Of a stretch of DNA of 60,744 bases, positions 32,948 through 41,635 are shown piece by piece; the first letter of the stretch is position 1; each line of letters opens with the position of its first letter. The notes below the pieces were generated by a model that was given only the letters and a program-made list of their open reading frames with translations, was not told where the DNA came from and ran no database searches. The position numbers and the translations under genes were made by a program. The stretch comes from Phycisphaerales bacterium (GTDB lineage Bacteria > Planctomycetota > Phycisphaerae > Sedimentisphaerales > Anaerobacaceae): NCBI GenBank assembly GCA_003141315.1, contig PLLP01000012.1, positions 1-60,744 of the forward strand, written 5' to 3'.

Positions 32948-33837
32948 AAAGTATAGCGATAACTGTTTTTGTTTTACTGGTGGCTTTGGTTCTTGTTCTG
33001 CAGGGGATTACCTTCCAGGTAAGAGAGCCTGAATCTGTTCTTGTGACGACGTTCGGCAAACCGACCCGCACGATAACGACGCCCGGCCTGTATTTCAAGC
33101 TGCCCCCGCCGATAAATAATATTTACAGGTTCGACAGCCGCCTGCGCATCTTTGACGCCGACTTCGCCGAGACAGCGACAAAAGGCAATGATTCCATATT
33201 AGTGCATACATATATTGCCTGGCGTATTGCCGACCCGCTGAAATTCCTCAACTCGGTCGGCTCTGTCACCGAGGCCGAGAACAAACTGCACAGCCAGCTG
33301 AACGATACGCAGAATAACGTTATCGGCAGGTTCTATTTTTCCGATTTTGTCAACAGCGACAAATCGAAGATACAAATCCTGAAGATTCAGCAGGAGATGC
33401 TGGAGAGCCTTTCCCAGAAGGTCAGCGACACTTATGGAATAAAAATAGAAGACCTCGGGATAAAGCAGTTGAAGGTTCCCGCTGATGTCACCAAGGGCGT
33501 ATTCGATAGGATGAGGTCCGAACGAAACCGCAAGACCGTAAGCACGATACAGGAAGGGCAGTCGATAGCGGTAAAAATCAGGTCGGATGCCAATTCTATG
33601 GCGACCGAGCTGCTTGCGGCGGCTGAGGCAAGAGCAAAAACAATTATGGGCCAGGGCGACGCCGAGGCTGCCCGCTATTATCAGTTGCTCGATGCGGACC
33701 CTTCCCTTGCGATATTCCTGCGGGACGTCGAGGCACTGCAGGAGATTTTGCGGCAGAGGTCAACATATTTTATCAGTACCGACAAATGGCCTTTCAATAT
33801 GCTGCGGGAAATGCCCGACTTAAAACCGGAAAAATAA
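32944..33837 (+). CDS. hflC: HflC-like SPFH protein
   Basis: A 297-residue protein with one N-terminal membrane helix (IAITVFVLLVALVLVLQGI) and an SPFH domain (REPESVLVTTFGKPTRTI, PGLYFKLPPPINNIYRFD). The second half has EDLGIKQLKVPADVTKGVFD, RMRSERNRKTVSTIQEGQSI and the Ala/Glu-rich helix LLAAAEARAKTIMGQGDAEA, all close to HflC. It should pair with the HflK-like neighbours in a periplasm-facing cage that regulates membrane proteolysis. Its ATG overlaps the stop of the preceding gene, indicating coupled translation. Confidence 0.88.
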   Translation: MKSIAITVFVLLVALVLVLQGITFQVREPESVLVTTFGKPTRTITTPGLYFKLPPPINNIYRFDSRLRIFDADFAETATKGNDSILVHTYIAWRIADPLKFLNSVGSVTEAENKLHSQLNDTQNNVIGRFYFSDFVNSDKSKIQILKIQQEMLESLSQKVSDTYGIKIEDLGIKQLKVPADVTKGVFDRMRSERNRKTVSTIQEGQSIAVKIRSDANSMATELLAAAEARAKTIMGQGDAEAARYYQLLDADPSLAIFLRDVEALQEILRQRSTYFISTDKWPFNMLREMPDLKPEK

Positions 33838-33884
33838 AAGGTATTTTAAGAATAGGTTGCAGAATTCAGAATTACGACTGATAT

Positions 33885-35174
33885 ATGACAGATAAAAATC
33901 ACGAACATCATATTCACGGGGACGACCAACCTGATACGAAGCCTGCGGCGATTGGGGTTGAGACCGATTCTGCGATGAAATCGCTCTCGGAGGCTTTGCG
34001 AATCAGTTTTATCGTCCTGAAGCTGATAATGATTGCGCTCATAATATTTTTTATCGGCCGCGGTCTCAAAACGGTTCGGCAGGATGAAAGGGCTATCGTG
34101 CTTCGATTCGGCCAAATTCACGGCACCGGCGAAGAAAGGTTATTAAAACCACGCTCCTGGCCTTACTGGATTTTCCCGTATCCGATTGAGCAAATGATTA
34201 CCATTCCCGTTAAAAAACAGGTTGACCTCGATATAGATTCCTTCTGGTATTTTCAAACCGACCAGGAGAAGTTATCGGATACTAAGAAGACAGTTTCGCC
34301 TTCCCAGCCTTTGGAACCGCTGGTTGATGGTTATTGTCTTACCAGGAGCGACATAAGGGCATCGAGCCCTGCATATTCCGGCGAGAGTGATTACAATATC
34401 ATTCATTGCAAGTGGAGGCTTACCTACCAGATTGTTGACCCGATAAGTTTCTATAAGAATATCTATATTGAAGACCCTAAGCCGAACGAGATTTATTTCG
34501 ATGTGGTCAAAAAAGATTTGGCGGGCGTTCTGAAAGATGTTTTAGACAGCGCAGTTGTTTCGACAATGGTTAATTTTACAATCGACGAGGCTTTAATTGA
34601 AAAATTCGGGACGGTTGCCGAGGACGTTAAAGCGCTTGCGCAGCAAAAACTTGACCGTATGGAAAGCGGAATCAGAATCGAATCGATTCAGCGGGTCGAT
34701 AATACCTGGCCGCTGCAGGTCAACGATGCGTTCCTGGCCTCGATAAACGCAAGTCAGATTAAGCAGCAGCTAATAAGCGAGGCGACAACTTATGCCAGAA
34801 ATACCATAAATGAGGCGGGAGGCCCCGTTGCGGACCAGCTTCTCACTGCTCTGCATAAGACGGATGTGAAGCCTGAAGATGTCGAATCGCTGTGGCTGCA
34901 GGTTGCAGGAAAGGCGCAGGAAAAAATCGCAGACTCACGCGCCTACCGCAAGAAAGTGGTGGAATCTGCACATGCGGACGCGGAATATCTCAGGCAGATA
35001 TTGCCGGAATACAAGAAAAGGCCGGCGCTTGTTATAAGCGAGATTTACAGAAACGCGATGTCCGGGATTCTGAAGAACGCCGATGAAAAGTTTTTTGTCG
35101 AACCCGTCCAGACTGACAAGGGCAGCGTGATTATGATAAAGTCTAACAGCGACCCAACCTTGAAACCGAAATAA
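33885..35174 (+). CDS. hflK: HflK-like SPFH protein
   Basis: A 429-residue protein. The His/Asp-rich N-terminus (KNHEHHIHGDDQPD) is cytoplasmic, followed by one membrane helix (LIMIALIIFFIGRGL) and an SPFH domain (VRQDERAIVLRFGQIHGTGE, PYPIEQMITIPVKKQVDLD). The middle has VVDPISFYKNI-like IVDPISFYKN and IRIESIQRVDNTWP, the end a helical region. It is the third SPFH gene in a row. The spacer before it contains GCAGAATTCAGAATTACGA, a small repeat-like word. Three SPFH genes instead of the usual HflK-HflC pair is unusual. Confidence 0.85.
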   Translation: MTDKNHEHHIHGDDQPDTKPAAIGVETDSAMKSLSEALRISFIVLKLIMIALIIFFIGRGLKTVRQDERAIVLRFGQIHGTGEERLLKPRSWPYWIFPYPIEQMITIPVKKQVDLDIDSFWYFQTDQEKLSDTKKTVSPSQPLEPLVDGYCLTRSDIRASSPAYSGESDYNIIHCKWRLTYQIVDPISFYKNIYIEDPKPNEIYFDVVKKDLAGVLKDVLDSAVVSTMVNFTIDEALIEKFGTVAEDVKALAQQKLDRMESGIRIESIQRVDNTWPLQVNDAFLASINASQIKQQLISEATTYARNTINEAGGPVADQLLTALHKTDVKPEDVESLWLQVAGKAQEKIADSRAYRKKVVESAHADAEYLRQILPEYKKRPALVISEIYRNAMSGILKNADEKFFVEPVQTDKGSVIMIKSNSDPTLKPK

Positions 35175-35193
35175 TATAACACGGGAAAACGAA

Positions 35194-37149
35194 ATGGCAC
35201 ATGAACATTTGCATTTTAAGGACGATTTGGCTGTTGAGCATACGCTGAGCAGCCAGTTTCGCATAAGCCTGGCGCTTCTCGGAACACTGGCGGGCGGGAT
35301 GCTGCTCATCAGCTCAGTGGTTGCAAATTACATATATGGGGCCAGGTCTTTTAACACGACTATACTGGCGATAACGGCTGCGATTTTGCTCGGAGCGCCT
35401 ATTGTCTGGCATGCGTTAAAGAGCATTATCAGGCAGGAATCGCACATGGATGAGCTGGTTGCGCTTGCGATAGTGGCTGCCTTTGTCACCGCAGGCCAGG
35501 GGACGGACCAGTCTGCATCTGAAAGCTATATAACAGCGGGCATCATCGCGTTCTTTATGCTCTTAAGCGAGCTAATCGAAAGCAGAACAGCCCTGGGCGC
35601 AAGGGTATCGATAGAGTCGCTGATAAAACTTACGCCGACAAAAGCGAGTATTGTTCGCGGTGATTCGAGCGAGCAGGAGGTACAGGTAAGCAGCCTGAAA
35701 GCGGGCGACGTGGTTCGCGTCAGGCCCGGCGACAATATACCTGCCGACGGCGAAATCGTAAACGGCTTAAGTTCCGTTAACGAAGCGACCATAACGGGCG
35801 AATCGCTGCCAGTTGACAAGGTGCCGGGGATGCAGGTTTTTGCGGGAACGACAAATCTTAACGGCGTTCTCGATTTAAAGGTGACAAAGGCCGGTGCAGA
35901 TACAACGCTCGGCAAAGTTCAGTCCCTGATTATGCAGGCTGAACAGACCAAGATTCCGATAATGAGAATCATCGACCGCTATGTAAAATGGTACACGCCG
36001 ACAGTTTTGATGATAGCGGCTATTGTGTGGTTCTTCACGAACGATGCGAGCAGGGCGATAGCGATTCTGGTTATTTCCTGCCCGTGCGCATTGATACTGG
36101 CGACGCCGACCGCTATGGTGGCAGCCATATCGGCATCCGCAAGGCTGGGAATACTCGTCAAGAACGTCGCTGACCTCGAAGTAGCGGGCAGGATTACCGC
36201 TATGGTCTTCGATAAAACCGGCACACTTACAACCGGCAAACTTTACGTTACGAAACTAACGCCCGCAGGAGCGATTGAGCCTGCCGAGCTGCTCAGGCTT
36301 GCCGCAGCGGCGGAGCGTATGAGTAAGCACCCGGCTGCCCGCGCATTGCAGGATGTTGCAAAGCAGGCAAATTTGTCTTTGGCCGATGCCCTGAATTTTA
36401 AGGAAACGCCGGGTAAGGGCGTTAGCGCGGTTGTTGATTCGCACAGGATTTTTGTCGGACGCGAAAGTTTCCTGAAAGAAAATAAAATTAATACCGCAAG
36501 CGTAAGCAGTCCTTTGCTTCACGAGGAGCAGGGCTTCAGCACGCTTTACGTTGCGAAAGATTCGGAATGTATCGGCTGGATTGGCCTGCAGGATAAAACC
36601 AGGCCGCAGGCGCATCAGGCGGTAAAGGAATTATTTGAAATCGGCATAAAGAAGGTGACGATGCTCACCGGCGACAGGGAAGAGGTTGCAAATCGCGTCG
36701 CCGGCGAATTAGGTTGCACTGATTTTAAGGCAAATTGTTTGCCGCAGGATAAACTCCAGATAGTCGAGCAGCTGCGCAGGGATGGCCATACGGTTGTTGT
36801 TGTCGGCGATGGAATCAATGATGCGCCGGCTCTTGCCGCAGGCGACCTCGGTATCGCGATGGGCGCCGCCGGCAGCGATGTGGCTATAAATTCCGCTTCG
36901 ATTGCGCTTATGAGCGACGACTTGAAGAGGCTGCCTTTCCTCGTGAAATTATCGAGAAAGACCAGGAACGTTATAAATCAGAACCTCGGCTTTGGCGTGC
37001 TGTTTATAATTCTCGGTATGTCCGCCGCCGCTGCCAAGTGGCTGCCTGCGGTTTATGCCGCTTTTCTGCATTTTGCAGGTTCTATCATTGTTGTCTTCAA
37101 CAGCGCTCGTCTGGTTCGTTTCGGCGAAGAGCTTGACCATGAAGCCTGA
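35194..37149 (+). CDS. Heavy-metal translocating P-type ATPase (P1B)
   Basis: A 651-residue ion pump. It has the actuator TGES (TITGESLPVDK), the metal-binding membrane motif SCPCALILATP, the phosphorylation site DKTGTLTTGK, the nucleotide-binding His-Pro (MSKHPAARAL) and the hinge VGDGINDAPALAAGDLGIAM. There is no N-terminal HMA domain; a short His-rich start (MAHEHLHF) is present. The CPC motif fits Cu, Zn or Cd export; the exact metal cannot be told. It is embedded in the SPFH operon, 19 nt after the HflK-like gene, so it may be a client or functional partner. Confidence 0.93.
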   Translation: MAHEHLHFKDDLAVEHTLSSQFRISLALLGTLAGGMLLISSVVANYIYGARSFNTTILAITAAILLGAPIVWHALKSIIRQESHMDELVALAIVAAFVTAGQGTDQSASESYITAGIIAFFMLLSELIESRTALGARVSIESLIKLTPTKASIVRGDSSEQEVQVSSLKAGDVVRVRPGDNIPADGEIVNGLSSVNEATITGESLPVDKVPGMQVFAGTTNLNGVLDLKVTKAGADTTLGKVQSLIMQAEQTKIPIMRIIDRYVKWYTPTVLMIAAIVWFFTNDASRAIAILVISCPCALILATPTAMVAAISASARLGILVKNVADLEVAGRITAMVFDKTGTLTTGKLYVTKLTPAGAIEPAELLRLAAAAERMSKHPAARALQDVAKQANLSLADALNFKETPGKGVSAVVDSHRIFVGRESFLKENKINTASVSSPLLHEEQGFSTLYVAKDSECIGWIGLQDKTRPQAHQAVKELFEIGIKKVTMLTGDREEVANRVAGELGCTDFKANCLPQDKLQIVEQLRRDGHTVVVVGDGINDAPALAAGDLGIAMGAAGSDVAINSASIALMSDDLKRLPFLVKLSRKTRNVINQNLGFGVLFIILGMSAAAAKWLPAVYAAFLHFAGSIIVVFNSARLVRFGEELDHEA

Positions 37150-37184
37150 CCGGGAAAAACATTTCAGGTACACCATATTTTCGG

Positions 37185-38414
37185 ATGCCCGTTATGGAAC
37201 ATGTAATTGAGACATTTTCACTTACCAAGGTGTTTTCCGACTGGTGGGGCAGAAGCAAGGTCTGCGCCGTCGATAATCTGAATCTCAAAATTCATAAAAA
37301 TGAGGTCTTTGGTTTGCTCGGCCCGAATGGTTCGGGTAAAACCACGACGATAAAATTGCTCCTCGGTCTGCTTCATCCGACAAAGGGAAGGTCTCTTATC
37401 TTTGGAGGCGACAGCACTGAGCCGAAGGTAAATTCGAGAATCGGTTTTCTGCCGGAAGAATCGTATTTATACAGATACCTCAACGCCCGTGAGACTTTGG
37501 ATTTTTACGGCAGATTATTTGACCTGCCCGTTGAAGTTCGCAGGATGCGAATCGAGGCCCTTTTGGATATGGTGGGGCTGAAGGCCGTTGCGAACCGGGC
37601 GGTCGGAACGTATTCGAAGGGAATGGCCCGCAGAATCGGCCTGGCAGCGGCGCTGATAAATGACCCCGAGCTGCTGATTCTCGATGAGCCGACAACAGGC
37701 CTTGACCCGATAGGCACAAGACAGATTAAAGACCTGATTCTGGCCCTTGCCAGGCGAGGCAAAACGATTTTGCTTTGCAGCCACCTGCTGGCGGATGTTG
37801 AGGATGTTTGCGACAGGATTGCCATTCTCTACAGCGGAAAAATTGTGACCGAAGGAATGGTAAAAGAGCTTCTCCAGCAGACTGATAAAAGACAGATAAC
37901 TACAGGTCTTGTGAGCGACGCCGTAATCGACAAAATCAGACAGCTTCTTGATTCCTCGAAGACCGAATATTCAATCGCTACCCCTATTGACAGGCTCGAA
38001 ACTTTTTTCATCAGGATTGTATCAGCGGCGCAGCAGAAGGTTCATACGCCCTCCGGTGCGGTAAGCACCACAAAACTCGGCGACTTTCTTGTGGGGCAGC
38101 CTGAAGGAGAAATTAAAGCCGGCATTATCGAGCAGCTTGCTTCAAAAGAAGCTGAAAAAAAATCTGTGGAGCAGCCCGCTTCCACTGGGACAGTAAATAA
38201 GCCCGCGGAGGTGCCTCTGCCGGTTGACCATGATGTGCTTAAGGGGCTTGTAAAACCTCGTGAGCCCGCAAAACCTGTTGCTGTTAAAAAGCAGACCGAT
38301 GAGCCGGCAGAAGAGGTTCGTCAAATCAATAAAAATATTTTAGACGAACTTACCGGCAGCCCGGAAGCGAAAAAAAACAAAGAGGATAAAGCCGATAAGC
38401 AGCAGGGAGGGTAG
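37185..38414 (+). CDS. ABC transporter ATP-binding protein with long C-terminal tail
   Basis: A 409-residue protein. Residues 1-240 are a CcmA/ABC-2 type ATPase: Walker A LLGPNGSGKTTTIKLLLG, signature TYSKGMARRIGLAAAL, Walker B LLILDEPTTGLDP and switch His in LLCSHLLADVED. Residues about 250-409 are an extra region, charged and low-complexity toward the end (KPVAVKKQTDEPAEEVRQ), with no domain I know. It pairs with the permease gene four bases downstream. An ATG nine bases later (37194) is a possible alternative start. Confidence 0.9.
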   Translation: MPVMEHVIETFSLTKVFSDWWGRSKVCAVDNLNLKIHKNEVFGLLGPNGSGKTTTIKLLLGLLHPTKGRSLIFGGDSTEPKVNSRIGFLPEESYLYRYLNARETLDFYGRLFDLPVEVRRMRIEALLDMVGLKAVANRAVGTYSKGMARRIGLAAALINDPELLILDEPTTGLDPIGTRQIKDLILALARRGKTILLCSHLLADVEDVCDRIAILYSGKIVTEGMVKELLQQTDKRQITTGLVSDAVIDKIRQLLDSSKTEYSIATPIDRLETFFIRIVSAAQQKVHTPSGAVSTTKLGDFLVGQPEGEIKAGIIEQLASKEAEKKSVEQPASTGTVNKPAEVPLPVDHDVLKGLVKPREPAKPVAVKKQTDEPAEEVRQINKNILDELTGSPEAKKNKEDKADKQQGG

Positions 38415-38418
38415 GGAT

Positions 38419-39804
38419 ATGCGGAGCATAATGGCCGTTGCGGTCAATACCATCAGGCAGATTCTCCGATTAAAAATAGCCGTGATTTTTATTGTTTTGC
38501 TTGCGGTTCTGCTGCCCGTGATGGGCCTGACTATGACGGGCGACGGAACGATAAAGGGCAGGCTTCAAACATTTATAAGTTATGGCCTTTCGCTGGCAAG
38601 TCTGCTTTTGTGTCTCCTGACGATAATCATTTCGGTCTACACGGTGACAAGCGACATTTCCGGCCGGCAAATTTACACTGTTGTCACAAAACCGGTTCGC
38701 CGCTATCAGATTCTGGTGGGCAAATTTCTCGGTATTATTATTCTTGATTTTGTTTTGCTGATTATTTTTACGGGGGCAATTTATGCCATCACGATAATGA
38801 CGCCTAAGATTGCAGGCGTTTCGGATGAGGAAAAGACGCTGCTTAAGAATGAATTTTTTACTGCTCGCCAGGGTCTTAAGCCCGAACCTGTTGACGTAAG
38901 CAAAGATGTTCAGCAGACCTTTCAGTCGCTTGTTCAGAAAGGCCAGATAAAACCAGAGCAGCTTCAGGATGAGCAGTCCCGCCGGCAAATCATCGATGAT
39001 ATTACCCGGAGCAAGGAGTTGGCCAGCCGTTCTGCCGCACCGGGGCAGATTCTTAATTGGCAGTTCAAAAATATAAAAATAAAATCGACCGACCCCAATA
39101 CGGTTCTCTTCATACGCTTCAAGTATGAAGTTTCCGTTAAACCTGCCGATATGATGGTCAACAGCCTGTGGGAGATTGGCGACGACCGGGACATAAAACT
39201 CGGACAGGTGCCGAAAACGAAAATATATCAGCTCTCACGAAGAGACAGAATCCAGGCATTTCATGAAATTGCGATTCCTGCGGACGCGGTGCCCGCAGAT
39301 GGCTATCTGGCAATCGGTTTTATAAATCCTCCGCAGTTAAATGATACGGTTGTAATTTTTCCGCCCGATGGGCTCGAAGTGCTTTACAAGGCCGACAGTT
39401 TCTCCGCTAATTTCGCAAGGTCGGTTCTGCTGCTTTTTCTGCAGTTGATTTTCCTGTGCTGCCTCGGTATCTGCACCGCCAGTTTTCTATCGATGCCGAC
39501 GGCCCTGTTATGTTGTCTTATAGTCTTTGCGACGGCAACGGTGAGTAGTTTCATTTTTGAATCCTTCGATACGCTCAGCAGCGGCACGGAGCTTTTCTAC
39601 CGTTTTACCATTAAACCTTTGCTGCATATTTTGCCTCAGTTTGACCTGATGAATCCGAACGAGTTTTTGGTCCCGTCGAAATTGCTGAGCTGGTCAGCTC
39701 TCGGCTGGATAGTATTTATTGTTGTATGTGTAAAATCGCTTTTGTTGTTTTTGCTCGGCATATTGCTTTTCAGTTTCAGGGAAATTGCGAAGATTATTGT
39801 TTAG
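38419..39804 (+). CDS. ABC-2 type permease with large extracytoplasmic domain
   Basis: A 461-residue membrane protein. The N-terminal part has the ABC-2 pattern (AVNTIRQILRLKIAVIFIVL, then SDISGRQIYTVVTKPVRRY), with three helices; a soluble domain of about 180 residues (roughly 140-330) follows, then three more helices at the C-terminus. It should form the channel for the ATPase encoded just upstream. The soluble insert, likely extracytoplasmic, contains PDMMVNSLWE-like KPADMMVNSLWEIGDDRD. Exported substrate is unknown. Confidence 0.85.
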   Translation: MRSIMAVAVNTIRQILRLKIAVIFIVLLAVLLPVMGLTMTGDGTIKGRLQTFISYGLSLASLLLCLLTIIISVYTVTSDISGRQIYTVVTKPVRRYQILVGKFLGIIILDFVLLIIFTGAIYAITIMTPKIAGVSDEEKTLLKNEFFTARQGLKPEPVDVSKDVQQTFQSLVQKGQIKPEQLQDEQSRRQIIDDITRSKELASRSAAPGQILNWQFKNIKIKSTDPNTVLFIRFKYEVSVKPADMMVNSLWEIGDDRDIKLGQVPKTKIYQLSRRDRIQAFHEIAIPADAVPADGYLAIGFINPPQLNDTVVIFPPDGLEVLYKADSFSANFARSVLLLFLQLIFLCCLGICTASFLSMPTALLCCLIVFATATVSSFIFESFDTLSSGTELFYRFTIKPLLHILPQFDLMNPNEFLVPSKLLSWSALGWIVFIVVCVKSLLLFLLGILLFSFREIAKIIV

Positions 39805-39820
39805 TTAGAAAATATTCAAA

Positions 39821-41611
39821 ATGCGACTGCGTGATACGATAATCTGTTCTGTTTCAATAGTCTTGGCGGCTGTTTTGTTTATTGCTGCCGGGACACATCT
39901 GGATTTTATCAACGCAGAGCGCAGCCGGCTTAAGCTTACGATGGAAAGGCCCCGCGATATTCCGCCATCCATAGCTTTTGCAACGGTGGCAACGGGAGCC
40001 TTCAGGGGGCTGGTTGTCGATGCGTTGTGGCTGCGGGCGGACAAGCTCAAGCAGGAAGGCCAGTTCTTCGACGCCAAACAGCTTGCAGAGTGGATTACTA
40101 TTTTGCAGCCGCGTTTTGCAACCGTCTGGGATTTTCAGGCCTGGAATATGGCATACAATATATCCGTCACAATGCCTGCTACCGACCCGCAGGAAAGGTG
40201 GCGGTGGGTAAAGAATGGTTTGGAGCTGCTTCGCGACAAGGCGATACCGCTGAACCCGCATTCGATTTTACTGTATCAGAGGCTGGCCTTTATCTTTCAA
40301 AACAAAATCGGCGGCGTCACCGACGATTGTCATTATTATTACAAGCTGCAGCTTGCGCTCGAGATGGAGCCTCTGCTCGGACCGGCTGATAATGAATATT
40401 TCAAGGCTCTTGCCGAAGCGCCTTCTGAATGGCGACGGATTGCCGAAGATGCAAATACGGCCGGCCTGATTGCGGCGCTCCGGGCAGCAGATAAGACCTT
40501 CGCTGCCGCTGATGCAGACCAGTTTGTCGGCAGCTACCTTTCGCTAAGGCAGGTTCCAAAAAGATTTAGTCCGCAGTCATTTAAAGTAATAAACGAATAC
40601 AGAGGCAGCAAAGCCATCAGAAATCTTGACATATTTGCTCGTGCGTATCAATTGAGGAATGTCTGGAAGCTCGAGCCGGAAACGATGGAGAAGCTTAATC
40701 AGCTTTACGGCCCGGTTGACTGGGATGACCCCAACAGGCATCTGCCGCTCGACTGGCGACACCCTGACACACACGCCCTTTATTGGGCATACAAGGGATT
40801 GGAAATAGCAGGCAGCAGCGGGTATTCTGCAAGCCAGGCGGGCACAAACCGGATGATAAATCAAAGCCTGCAGAGTCTTTTCAGGCAGGGGAAAATTTAT
40901 CTCTACCTGGCGGCTTTGCCCCCCCAGGAAGGCCAGGACGCAAATTCGCAGTCCGCCGGCCAGGTTCAGGCCGTTTATCTGCGACCTGATTTGAGAATGT
41001 TTAAATCGTATAATGCTTCCACTATGGCTATAATTGAATGGTATAAAACAATAGAACACATGACTTCCGAGTCGATGCAGATAGGCCACAGGAATATGCT
41101 TAAAAATGCGTTACTTGCCTTTTATCAGGCAGGCCATCGAAAGCAGGCTCTCGAAATTTACGGAATGCTGAAAAAGCTGTATCCCTCCAGTGAGCTTTTT
41201 GATTCTGTCGATGCCTATGCCAGATACATTTTTAATGAGGAGATTCTTGATTTAGGGTTAAATGACGTAAGAGAAATTATCCAGATGTATCTGCAGGAAG
41301 CGTATTTTTATTATTCTATGCGGGATGATGACCAGGCGGCAGTTTATGAAAACCTGGCAAAACAGGCTTATGATGCATATCTGCAAAAATATGGCATCGG
41401 TGGCGCTATCGAGAAGGAAAGACTGGGACTGCCGGAATTCAGCAGATTAAAATATCTCGCACTCATTGATTTTGTTAATGACTATCAGTATCCGTATACG
41501 TTAAAGGAAAGTTTATACAGCCGGATTAAAATTGAAAAGCCGGAGTTGTTTGATGACCTCAACAAACAACGTCAGCAGGCCCTCAAAGAAATGGAAAAGC
41601 AGCCTAAATAA
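39821..41611 (+). CDS. Membrane-anchored helical-repeat (TPR-like) protein
   Basis: A 596-residue protein of unknown function. One N-terminal membrane helix (IICSVSIVLAAVLFIAAGTH) anchors a long, mostly alpha-helical extracytoplasmic body with TPR-like stretches (EGQFFDAKQLAEWITILQP, NALLAFYQAGHRKQALEIYG, MLKKLYPSSELFDSVDAYAR). Aromatic residues are frequent (VWDFQAWNMAYN, RHPDTHALYWAYKG-like). The gene follows the ABC permease by 16 nt and may encode an accessory factor of that exporter. I do not recognise a named family. Confidence 0.7.
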   Translation: MRLRDTIICSVSIVLAAVLFIAAGTHLDFINAERSRLKLTMERPRDIPPSIAFATVATGAFRGLVVDALWLRADKLKQEGQFFDAKQLAEWITILQPRFATVWDFQAWNMAYNISVTMPATDPQERWRWVKNGLELLRDKAIPLNPHSILLYQRLAFIFQNKIGGVTDDCHYYYKLQLALEMEPLLGPADNEYFKALAEAPSEWRRIAEDANTAGLIAALRAADKTFAAADADQFVGSYLSLRQVPKRFSPQSFKVINEYRGSKAIRNLDIFARAYQLRNVWKLEPETMEKLNQLYGPVDWDDPNRHLPLDWRHPDTHALYWAYKGLEIAGSSGYSASQAGTNRMINQSLQSLFRQGKIYLYLAALPPQEGQDANSQSAGQVQAVYLRPDLRMFKSYNASTMAIIEWYKTIEHMTSESMQIGHRNMLKNALLAFYQAGHRKQALEIYGMLKKLYPSSELFDSVDAYARYIFNEEILDLGLNDVREIIQMYLQEAYFYYSMRDDDQAAVYENLAKQAYDAYLQKYGIGGAIEKERLGLPEFSRLKYLALIDFVNDYQYPYTLKESLYSRIKIEKPELFDDLNKQRQQALKEMEKQPK

Positions 41612-41635
41612 AAAACCAGCGATAGCTGAACATAT

